A DNA stretch of 64,000 nt from Metarhizium brunneum (Eukaryota > Ascomycota > Sordariomycetes > Hypocreales > Clavicipitaceae): positions 1,488,001 through 1,552,000 of the forward strand of contig NC_089428.1 of NCBI RefSeq assembly GCF_013426205.1, read 5' to 3'. Both the position numbers and the translations under genes were made by a program. The first letter of the stretch is position 1; every line of letters begins with the position of its first letter. The notes under the pieces were generated by a model that was given only the letters and a program-made list of their open reading frames with translations, was not told the DNA's origin and did not search any database. Below, piece after piece: positions 11,850 through 21,715 of this stretch.

Positions 11850-12600
11850 CTAGACGAATAGAAAGAGAGCAGCAAGAGATCCTACTATAGCAGCCACAAA
11901 AAGTGGCGCAGCTGAGTTTTTCTTCCCTGTCTCTGAACTTTGACTAAAGGACTCGCATTTGGTTGCCTGGGCATTCGAGCATGCTTGACTGCTAAGGCTT
12001 GCGCAGATTGATGTAGCGGAAGCGCCCAAATTTCTCCCTTCCCCGTTAACAGTTGTGCCTCCTCCTCCTGGAACATCAACAGTCACTGCATAGCCACTCC
12101 CACCCAGGTTTATCAAGCAAGCATTATAGTTTTGAGAACAAGCTTTCGTGGCAGATGCGCATGAAGCGCTATTCGGAAATGAGGTAGGAGCATATGGGAA
12201 GGAAAAATACGGATTCTGCACATAGGATGGTGTCGCAGTTGGGATGTTGCCTGGCGCAGTGGCTGGAGCTGTACCAGTACACACGGCCCTGTGTAGAGCG
12301 ATTTCGTTAGCGCGTTGGTGATCTTCTTCATTTGTTCAAGGGCTACACTTACCCAGATGGACAACATGCAGCGTTATGGTTTCCATCTAGAGCGCAAAGT
12401 TGACCGTTCTGGCAGCAAACACCGTCGAAGACGGCACCAAGAGATGTCGGGCAAGGGAAAGTATTTCCTGGACATTGTGCTCTGCCGAACAATAATGGTG
12501 TACTCGCGGCGTTATACGTTGGCGACGCCTGATGGGCTGATACCTGTACTGAGGTGGTGCCTAGCAAGATGAAAGCAAGAGTTGAACTAAAACGCCCCAT
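11850..12600 (-). CDS. GPI-anchored Cys-rich cell-surface protein
   Basis: Two exons on the minus strand, 12600-12353 and 12288-11850, joined across a 64 nt intron (GTAAGT donor, ACACAG acceptor), giving 228 residues. Residues 1-22 form a signal peptide (MGRFSSTLAFILLGTTSVQV). A Cys-rich block follows (CPGNTFPC, GVCCQNGQLC, AACCPSGAVC), then a second Cys block in the C-terminal half (CASATKACSQNYNACL, ASLSSQACSNAQATKC). The protein ends in a short hydrophobic tail (APLFVAAIVGSLAALFLFV) after a small-residue stretch, the usual layout of a GPI signal. This points to a cell-wall or plasma-membrane surface protein. It is not a CFEM domain by Cys spacing as far as I can see. The function is unknown. 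Confidence 0.85.
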
Positions 12601-12994
12601 TGAGAGAACCAGAAGTATCGCGCTTCCCTAGATATTTGAAGACAATGATACACATCAGGGAAACCTCAGAAAATGGCGCCGTGAGTGTAAAATTCCACCG
12701 GCCTGGGCGAGAGCCAAGTATGAACGTTGTAAAGGGTTCTGAAGCCTTTTGGATATTCGGTCAATTCTGTTTCACGGTTTCGTGGCAGCGACCTAGATTA
12801 GTGGAGCATGATGTCACCTAACTGGTTGGCTCGGCAACCAATCATGTCAAAGTCACTTCTGCCTCAATTTCGGACCGGACAACTCATCCTGCAGGCAAAA
12901 CGTATTGTAGCATTGTTTATATTGGCCGCTGCCGTATTTGATTGCACGTTATGTACATGACTAATCCCGCCATATCCCTTTTTTTGACTTTACA

Positions 12995-13927
12995 TCAATG
13001 ACCACGGACATGGTTCAGGATGAGCCTAAGCCGATTTAATGCCGTCGTGCTTGCCTCCAGAGATTCCTGGGTCTGGGTATATTGCTGCAGCTCCTCCTTC
13101 GCCTCTGTTGCGAGAGGTCCTAGATCCCCCCATACCTCGTCAGTATAGGAGGAAAGTACATCATTCCAGTGTCTTAACCAGGTGCTTCGGGCAAGCCCTG
13201 CGTCTGATGTGCCCATGTAGCTGTCCACATCCCTCCCGCAACCTTCAACTCCTACCACAAAGGCTGGGCTAAAGTTGAGGAGTCGGTCCCAAAACGGCCA
13301 GGAGCTCCCAGATCCGAATAAAGCGGCTTGTAGCCTGGCTACCTCGAATGGTGACATCTCCTCTGGTGCCTCAGAAATTGGTAAATCCCCGGTTTCTGGC
13401 TGTGAGAGGAACTCCACCACATCAGAGCCGTCCAAGGCTTCTTGCTCCATTACAGATTTATCTTTCCTAGGTGCGTCCAAGACATCAGTTGTGTATAAGT
13501 TGGGTTTCGGTGTTTCCCCAGCTGCGAATGCCTCAAATTCATTTGATGTCCCTTGTAAGTCACGGTCCGATCTAAACGAGTGTTGAGCCATATTAGCAGA
13601 AGCCTGTCTATTTCTCTGTTGCTCCGTTCCGGAAATCGATTGGTGTGTCGTAAGGCATGCTGATGCGCTCGATTCCCCCCCTCCCTTTTGGCTTGACGGG
13701 AAGTTCGGTATGCACTTGTCGCTTATTGTACTATGAATGATAGCTCTACCAGATGACTGAAGCCTGTCGATGATCGAAACTGTATTTTTCCCCTTTCCCT
13801 TGTCATTGGACAAATTGGAAGTATTGCCATTCGCACTGGTACCATGTTCTTCCAGCCAGCCGTCCGAAGGTTGGTGTTGGGAATGCACCTCTCCCTCCAT
13901 TGGCATATTTTCCCCATCATCAGCCAT
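12995..13927 (-). CDS. Unrecognised 310-residue protein
   Basis: Single exon on the minus strand. I chose ATG 13927 (MADDGENMPMEGEV) rather than the upstream in-frame start near 14107, because the acidic start looks like a normal N-terminus and the upstream part is Cys/His-rich without pattern. Residues 1-200 are Ser/Gln/Asn-rich and look disordered. The last about 100 residues are ordered: FEVARLQAALFGSGSSWPFW, STWLRHWNDVLSSYTDEVWG and a C-terminal helix with EELQQYTQTQESLEA. The compact C-terminal region could be a small helical interaction domain. I do not recognise the family. The length, codon use and lack of stops support a real gene. Confidence 0.7.
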   Translation of the reverse strand: MADDGENMPMEGEVHSQHQPSDGWLEEHGTSANGNTSNLSNDKGKGKNTVSIIDRLQSSGRAIIHSTISDKCIPNFPSSQKGGGESSASACLTTHQSISGTEQQRNRQASANMAQHSFRSDRDLQGTSNEFEAFAAGETPKPNLYTTDVLDAPRKDKSVMEQEALDGSDVVEFLSQPETGDLPISEAPEEMSPFEVARLQAALFGSGSSWPFWDRLLNFSPAFVVGVEGCGRDVDSYMGTSDAGLARSTWLRHWNDVLSSYTDEVWGDLGPLATEAKEELQQYTQTQESLEASTTALNRLRLILNHVRGH

Positions 13928-16208
13928 GTCTAGTGTGGTTTGGGTGTAGAATCCGATTTCGTGTGATTGTTTGATCAAGGTCCTTTCTTTTGCGGTACAT
14001 ATGTTGTGTAGTATTCGCTGTGTGTGGAACTGTCGGCCTTCTCCGACACAGATGGGAAGTGTAGGTAGATTAAGTGCCACTTCGTGACAGATTCCGCCGA
14101 ACCTCAAAACCCGCGGACGAGGCTTAGTGGTAGGCGCGGGCAGGTGTAAAAGAAGCCGGGCCCCACTTATGGGAAATCGGTCTCACATGCTCGGCACAAG
14201 CGCCAAGTATTTAGTGGGCAAGCAGCCACAGCTTCGACAACCACGCACGCCAGAGATATGTGTGTGCGGGAAGTCGTCGCTCACAATGTATCGTCATGTT
14301 ATTCTAGTAGCGTGAGTGATCAACTCATACACCGTGATGTATTTGCAGATGGAGAATTAGATCAACCTACGGCTGCATTTCGGCCACACAAGAGCTCTCG
14401 AATCAGTGTTCCCTGTTTTCTCTTTTCCACAACGAGCTTCTCTTTATGTCAAAATCTTTGAACTACTACTTGGAGAGCCATGATCATATCTATTTGGGGC
14501 CATGTATACCTATTCTTTGCTAGATGTGATCCCTTACCTTCCTACGCATCCCCTATATATACCGAAACCTCCGATAAGTTCAAAGTCGTCTCTGACGTAG
14601 CAGGATTGCTTGCGTGCGGTTTAGATGGTGAGGTGAAGCTCAGAAGTTTCGAATACAAGGCGCTTAACATTTGCGTTGATTCAACCAGGGATTTGTCTGG
14701 TTGACGTACGTAGATGTCCATTTTATCATACCATTGACCTCATCATAATTCTAATCGCAAGAGCCTACCTATATTGCCGGTCAGAGTAAACAAAACACTA
14801 GGAAGGCTTCTTCATATCTCCTAGTGTGATTTTATCTGTATTGATGAATTCTTTTAGACCTGGAAGTTCTCAACCTAGTAACTTTAAGTAATAGAACGTT
14901 TGCATGCACGCAGTACCGTAATGACGCCTGTGTATGTCGCAGGCACATATCCACAAGAGGCACCTACTTACATAGACTAGATGGCTACTTACCTACTTAG
15001 AGGCAGGCATAAGTTCTTGTCGTTGATGCTCCGAGGTTACAGGTTCATCCTCAAGGTGCCTTGCGAGGACATACAAGTCAACTGGTACCTACCTTGGTAC
15101 CTAAGGTAGTTCACGAGGTGGGGTTAGGCCCCAAACATGCCTAGCAGCAGTTGCGCACTCTACTTACTTAAGTAAAGTACTTAAGTACTCTGTGACACAA
15201 CATTGAAACCGAGACAATACAATAATGCCCCGCCTCTTCAGCTCTCCGCACTAGATCCATTGGAACAGAAAAGAGCTGAAGTCGCCTCCGGAGAGTTGAA
15301 GAAGAGCGGAATTGGTACTTATTAATTATCCAGTACTTAGCCTAACACCAAATTGAGAACAGCAGCCATATGCTGAGGCACATACTAGGTACTTAGACCT
15401 AGGTATCGTTAAGTACACTTAAGTACTTAAGTAGGTAGGTATTTTCGCAGTAGGGGGAATGTAGACTACTTAAGTACGTAGTACGGACTACCTTAGGTAG
15501 ACGTACCTACTAGTAACCCAATTACGAGCGGGATGGATTAAGTACTTAAACCTAGGTACTTAGGTAAGTACTCAGGTAGCGCAACAGTGCCAGACAAGGC
15601 CGTAATTACCAGCGACGCCATAACAATAGTTGAGTTTGATCAAATGTCAATCATCCCATCTAAATTATCTCGTGTGATCATCCCTAGAAGCATGTTTTAG
15701 ATAATTGTCACTATTTTTGCTTCGCAACACTTTCTCAGGATTCTGATCGCCGCGGTAGCAACCCCAACTTGCTCTCTTTTGTGATCTGCCTACCTCTACT
15801 AGGTACTTACTTAAGTACTCAGGCAAAGTAGCTAAGCCAGTTTGGCCTTTGACCATTGACCTCTGTAGGAGCACCACCTTGGCCCGCAGCCAGGAGCGAG
15901 CTGTTGTGGGAGCTGCCCTCAGGCCCACTACCGCCGCCACCCACGGTCGTCAAACGACATCATCCACCGCCCGCCTTCTTTCGCCGCATTGATTATCAAC
16001 AGGACTGGCCCGCGTGCCACGAATACAGACTCATCATCTCAGGCGACCGCCATCTGCCTCACCATCCACGACCGTCGCACGATCCTGGGACGCCTAGACA
16101 GTCTCCACGACGCATTTTGCTGTCGCCGTCACCATACCGCTTGGTCTCACCAGCCTGCCACAATTTTGACCCCAATCATCTTCGCTGCCGTTGCCACTTC
16201 CAGCAAAG
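13928..16208. other. Gene-poor 2.3 kb stretch rich in palindromic repeats
   Basis: No gene is supported between the 310-residue protein and the B55 gene. Short frames at 14127-14704 show no domain. From about 14960 to 15830 the sequence is packed with CTTAAG and CCTAGG palindromes. The final 350 bases (about 15860-16208) are C-rich, free of such repeats and probably the 5' UTR and core promoter of the B55 gene. Confidence 0.6.
14960..15825. repeat. Dense TACTTAAGTA/CCTAGGTA palindromic tracts
   Basis: Clusters occur at about 14965-15000, 15075-15110, 15160-15192, 15385-15445, 15464-15515, 15538-15582 and 15799-15825. Each consists of overlapping TACTTAAGTA, TAGGTAC, CCTAGG and GTAGGTAGGTA words that read similarly on both strands. 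This is the densest block of this repeat in the window. An inverted repeat of another type lies between them (15235-15304). No open frame or terminal repeat marks a transposon. Confidence 0.75.
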
Positions 16209-17986
16209 ATGGTGGACAGCGAAGTGAATTCTCCTACGTGGAAGTTCACACAGTATGTTACTTTCAATAGTGGTAGATAAAGCGCATACTGACCAAATCA
16301 CTTCAGATGCTTCGGCGATAAAGGTGACGTTGAGGATATAACTGAAGGTGAGCAAGCTCTGCCGTGAGCGATCTATGCTGTTCCTAGCTTTTCTATCCGC
16401 TAACACTCGTCTCACCGCCTATCAGCTGATATAATATCTACTGTCGAGTTTGATCATACTGGAAATTACCTTGCCACGGGCGACAAAGGCGGTCGAGTGG
16501 TCTTATTCGAGCGGAACGAAACGGTATGGAATGCCCAAGAGGCTTAATTTCTCCTTCTTTGGCTCAAAACATAGATCCTACTGTATCCATTGACACAAGT
16601 TCTCAGAAGAAATCCTGCGAGTACAAGTTCCACACCGAGTTTCAATCACACGAGCCAGAGTTTGACTATCTGAAGTCTCTCGAGATCGAGGAGAAGATAA
16701 ATAAAATAAAATGGTGTCGCCGTCAAAACGCGTCTCACTATCTTCTGTCCACAAATGACAAGACTATCAAGCTTTGGAAAGTATTTGAGAAGTCACTCAA
16801 GGTTGTAGCGGAGAATAATCTCTCGCATGACCTTACACCCGGTAGCGTGGCTGGCGGAGGTGTCTCGCGTCCGATGGCCACTACTCAGCACTTCCGAAAC
16901 GCAGCAGACCTAAAGTTGCCGCGCCTAACACACCACGATACTGTTGTTGCTGCGGTCCCCCGACGCACGTATGCGAACGCTCATGCCTACCATATCAACA
17001 GCATATCAGTCAACAGCGATGGAGAAACGTTTATTAGCAGCGATGATCTGCGGATCAACCTTTGGAATCTCAATATACAAGACCAAAGCTTCAACATTGT
17101 TGATATTAAACCTGCTAATATGGAAGAGCTCACCGAAGTTATCACGGCCGCCGAGTTTCACCCGCAGAGCTGTAACTGGTTTATGTATGCCAGTTCCAAA
17201 GGCACCATCAAATTAGCCGATATGCGGGAGAGTGCATTGTGTGATCAACACGCCAAACGTAAGAATTTGACCACTCCACGTCCACCAGCCATTCGGAATC
17301 ATTGAGCTAACCACCCATAGTCTTTGAACAGGAGGAAGACCCTTCATCCAGGTCATTCTTTTCAGAGATTATCTCATCTATTTCAGACGTCCGCTTTTCT
17401 TATGACGGCCGGTATATCTTGTCACGCGACTATCTCACCGTGAAAATTTGGGATATCAACATGGAACGTCAGCCCGTCAAGACAATACCTATTCACGAAC
17501 ACTTAAGGCCGAGACTTTGCGATACGTACGAAAATGACAGCATCTTTGACAAGTTCGAGGTAGTATTCTCAGGTGACGCGAAGAATGTCATGACAGGAAG
17601 TTACAACAACAATTTCATGATATACCCGTCAGACCCTGAAAAGGAAGTTGAAGTTGTTCTGCAGGCAGACAAGTCAGCCTTCAAGGCCAAAAAGGTTGGC
17701 GTCCCTACACCTATCAACTCCTCTACTAGCCCAACGACAAATGGGGGTAAAAAGAATGGATCTAGAGCCGGCAGTCCTGCAGGCGGTGCTCAGCGCATGA
17801 GAAAAGAAACGGACGCAGACCAGATTGATTTCAACAAGAAGATACTGCACATGAGTTGGCATCCTTTCGAAGACAGCATCGCTATTGCAGCAACGAACAA
17901 TGTATGACAACATTCCTTTCGCCCTTTTGTTGATTCCGAATGCTAATACTTTTTTTCCTTAGCTGTTCGTATTCTCAGCCTTATAA
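16209..17986 (+). CDS. cdc55: PP2A regulatory subunit B55 (Cdc55 family)
   Basis: Six exons: 16209-16252, 16307-16347, 16426-16523, 16607-17258, 17321-17901 and 17963-17986, giving 479 residues. All introns are 54-83 nt. The protein is a seven-bladed WD40 propeller of the B/PR55 class: [20 protein letters not shown], then [14 protein letters not shown], the [19 protein letters not shown] signature, [14 protein letters not shown], and [14 protein letters not shown]. It targets the PP2A catalytic and scaffold subunits to substrates in mitotic control and morphogenesis. A filamentous-fungal insert of low-complexity Ser/Gly/Lys sequence (about residues 390-430) precedes the last blade. The last exon codes only LFVFSAL, so the C-terminus depends on a small terminal exon of 24 nt. 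The start [15 protein letters not shown] fits the family. Confidence 0.96.
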
Positions 17987-19110
17987 GTGCAAATTGTAGT
18001 TTATTATGGTTGTCAGGAGTGCTGAGGTAATCCACAACGAGCCAAAAGAAAGACAATTAGAGGGTCGTCAGCATTTGAATCTAGGAACCGGGTTGGCAGG
18101 TGGCCTCCAGGGCTCAGATCAGCAACTAGGGGAGGAACGTGTAGGGGCGTTATACCATAGGTCTGGTTTGTCAGAAGTCATCATTCAGTGCAGTGCTGAA
18201 TCACCGCCCAAATGCAAGCTTTGCAAATCCCTCGATGGTTCGAGGATGACATTGGGCCAAGAGGCCGTAGGCGGTCAATTTCCGCGTCGGCAACGATAAA
18301 ACAAATCTTCCGGGAAGGGCTGCCTTATTGATTGTTACACAACCAGATAACATAAAGCTAAGAGACTGAGCGCCTCGGATTCCATAAGATATGACATTCT
18401 CTGTACATGTGACATACAACAGAATCTTCACTTGTCCTCGTCGGAACGTTTTATGGGCTGATGCAACTAAAGAAGACAAGAGAAAGGGCGTCTTGTTCAT
18501 AAACTATTTCTCGATATGCCCCTCCAGGTTCTAGGCTCATGTTCCATACTTATTGTGTTTTTTTAATGCGAGGTAAACCCTTTCCGGCTCAAGACATCTA
18601 AAGTGTCTACTAGACGAAGAACAAAATTGCTTCAATCACAATTAGAAGGCAAGGAACAATGAACGTCATTGACAGGTGTACTGACCACATCTTCGGATCA
18701 TTTCATGTTCAGAGGAGGTGTTGCGCATAACGGATGACTAACTGTCCTGCTAGGAAGAGCGTTAGCGCTCACTAAGGCAAGTCAATCAGACCCACTTCAG
18801 GGTGAGCAATTTCAGGAGCCAGATGTCCGAACATGGGACAGGCATACCTGTACGTTGCTTGATTCATAAATTTGATCCATGTGCACGATCAAATATCAGA
18901 ATCTGTGGCAAAGAAACTGCTGCGGTATCTGCTTGTTGTTTCCGCTGCAAGTTATTGAGGCCAAATACCGTGAATGAAACGTATTAAAGGAGCAATCCCA
19001 TTGTGAGTAACTCGGCTTACCTCTGATAGCACCGAGAGTTTTCATTGCTCACGAAACCTCACCTAGGCCCAGTTCTGATTGATGTCCAAGTAACACAATA
19101 GATAGACGAA
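17987..19110. other. Intergenic region between B55 and YEA4
   Basis: About 1.1 kb. A plus frame 18006-18299 and a minus frame 18201-18500 overlap head-on in the B55 3' region and have no recognisable domain. No RNA gene or repeat was noticed. Confidence 0.5.
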
Positions 19111-20476
19111 ATGGCGGAGGATATCGCACAGCATCGAAATGGAGGCGGAAACCACTCCAACCATGGCAAAGCGCTTCAGGCATCCATGAGGACATTTATC
19201 GAGGTCGCACCGATTCTCACCGTGGCCGCAATGCTCAGCCTCATATTCGGGGGTTGCTGTTCTAATGTATGATATCCCATCTCCACTCCAACAAGATATG
19301 CATCAATTTTAATACTTGTTTCGCTCAAGGTTTACGCTCTGGAAGCAATTATTAAGTATGGAATATCTCTCCTGTGTGGTCCTTCGGCTTGAGGAAATAT
19401 AGCTAACACGCCACTGCGAAGCTTTGAGCCAGGAAGTGGTAGGGTCTTATCCATACATGCGCAATGATATCTCTAGTCGTTGGCTAATCCTCCTAGCAGG
19501 AACGCTCCTGACATTTGTACAATTCTGTTTCGTCGCGGTGACAGGATACGTAGTGCAACTGGACAAGAGTAGACCGCCACTCTTTATAGCGCCTGCCAAG
19601 GTTCCTTTACGGCGGTGGCTAATCAACATCGTGCTCTTTTTTTGTATCAATGTGCTAAACAACCACGCATTCAGCTACGATATTTCGGTTCCAGTACATA
19701 TTATCCTGAGGTCAGGGGGTAGTATTACTACAATGATTGCAGGATACTTGTATGGGAAGAGATATGCTCGATTGCAAGCTATCGCCGTCATATTCTTGAG
19801 TGTCGGGGTTGTTCTGGCAGCTTGGTCGGATGCCCAAGAAAAGGTTAGTCACCTTGTTTTCAATAATTTCGCCTGCGACATGCTAACATGGAATGTGCTT
19901 TAGGTTGTTTTACAACGAGACTCTGGTCGCCCAGCTTTCAACTCTGGGCTCATCATCTTACTGGTAGCCCAAGTCCTCTCCGCCATCATGGGACTATACA
20001 CGGAGGCAACTTACCGACAATACGGGCCCCATTGGAGAGAAAACCTATTTTACTCTCATATGCTCTCGTTGCCTCTCTTCCTTCCGTTCGTGCCGTCAAT
20101 GATGCGAAACTTCAGGAGCATGATGCATAGCAACATACTGACACTATCAATACCTTGGGTAAACTCTTCAATCGCAACACCATTTCCAAGCCAACTTGCA
20201 TATCTAGCCATCAACGTACTCACCCAGTATGCTTGCATCCGTGGCGTCAACGTGCTTGCTGCGAAGTCTTCAGCTCTTACAGTCACGATTGTGCTAAATA
20301 TAAGAAAGCTTGTAAGCTTGTTGCTTAGCATTTGGCTTTTCGGCAATTCCCTTGCCCATGGCACCCTCTTTGGGGCGATAATAGTTTTCATGGCAGGGGC
20401 ATTGTACTCGCTTGGATCAGCACCAAAACAATACAGCGGTGGAAAAAAGGCTAACACTGTGGCGAAGCAAGAATAG
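19111..20476 (+). CDS. yea4: UDP-N-acetylglucosamine transporter (Yea4/SLC35B4 family)
   Basis: Five exons: 19111-19266, 19330-19355, 19422-19438, 19500-19843 and 19904-20476, 371 residues. Exons 2 and 3 are only 26 and 17 nt. They were placed because they rebuild the family text FGGCCSNVYALEAII then NFEPGSGTLLTFVQF in frame, with a GGCTAATCC branch site before exon 4. The protein is a ten-helix drug/metabolite-transporter fold. LINIVLFFCINVLNNHAFSY and VPVHIILRSGGSITTMIAGY match the SLC35B4 signature, and the end has CIRGVNVLAAKSSALTVTIV. It should carry UDP-GlcNAc from cytosol into the ER/Golgi lumen for chitin and glycan synthesis. The C-terminal Lys-rich tail (GGKKANTVAKQE) is cytosolic. 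Substrate specificity is inferred from the family. Confidence 0.93.
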
Positions 20477-21715
20477 TCCAACCATCTAGAGCGAGTAATC
20501 GAGATCACTAGATATTAGAACCTTCGTTTGGAAGTCCAAAAAAAAATGAACAATTGTATATGAAACCCAACCCGAAGATCTTAGACACGGAAGACCATTT
20601 TCTGGCTATAGTCGTGCTCTCCTCCCCCGCCCCAAACAGAAAAAAAAACATGAAATAAAATCTATTGCTCGTACAGAAACTAGTCTGCAGCCTAGTTCGG
20701 ACCTTCAATGTTCAAATGTTGACTCATGCCGGATACAACCCCTGTTTTAATTGATGTATTAAATTATTAATAATAATAAAGAAAAAAAGGCTAGTTAATC
20801 ACCGGGACCCACTAGTAGCATAATCTAGTAGCCGTACCTGGCTTAATTAGTAGTAACACGTAATATAAAAAAATACTAAACGTATTACGATGCGTCAAAC
20901 CCACTAGCTTAAGAGGTGATTCATAACCTTACGCGCCGGCGAAAGCCATCCAGAGACGGCCTCTGCTACTCAAAGCCTGGAACAAAACGCAATTACAGTG
21001 ACTCACGCCCAAAAAACTCAGAGCAATCCGACACAACATTTCGACGAGGTCTGCGCCCGACTTTCATAAGCCCATCATCTTCCCTGTAATCACCTTATTT
21101 TGCCTCTATACACCCAATTAAAATCAATTGCTCCTGTAAACAACGCGGCTTTTCGTGGGTCTCCGCCTTTGCATGGCTCCCCGAAACAATGCAGCTCCTT
21201 GCTGACGTCGGACTCAGCAGTCAACAACCTCATTTAATTGATGCATACTCTGAGTATAGGCACCTTCCGAAACCCCGACCCCTCGGACCCCGCCAGTGGC
21301 CTGCCATGACCTGTAATGCCAATGGTGTCGGCATGGGTATACCGTACACTTGACCCAACACTAACATCAATCACGCTAGCTCAGAAATCCAAACGTCTCA
21401 TGCCAGTCGGCATAAAGGATAAACCTACCTAGGTACCCAACGCAATCCATTCAGCACATCACAGCGACGAGTCGGAGGGCTCACCTTGGCTTCAGCTAAT
21501 TATCCCCATCTTTAGAACTCCAGCCCTCCACGTATTATCTGGTTCTCCATTTCAATCAAGAGACCTCAATTCGCGTCCACACCAACATTACCACAGTTCT
21601 CGACAAATATTAGTGGCATCCTCGCAGCGTCTCCCGAGTAATCGATCGCATTGCCATCTGCGAAGAGCTGAATAAACTACGGACAACCAGTGTCCGCTTG
21701 TCAACTGGACACAAC
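20477..21715. other. Intergenic region with an AT-rich segment
   Basis: No gene is supported. About 20740-20890 is AT-rich with TTAATTAG, TAATAATAATAA and CACGTAATATAAA motifs and may be a mutated repeat. From about 21000 onward the sequence is more balanced and probably forms the AMP-deaminase promoter and 5' UTR. A CCTACCTAGGTACCC palindrome occurs near 21424. Confidence 0.5.
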
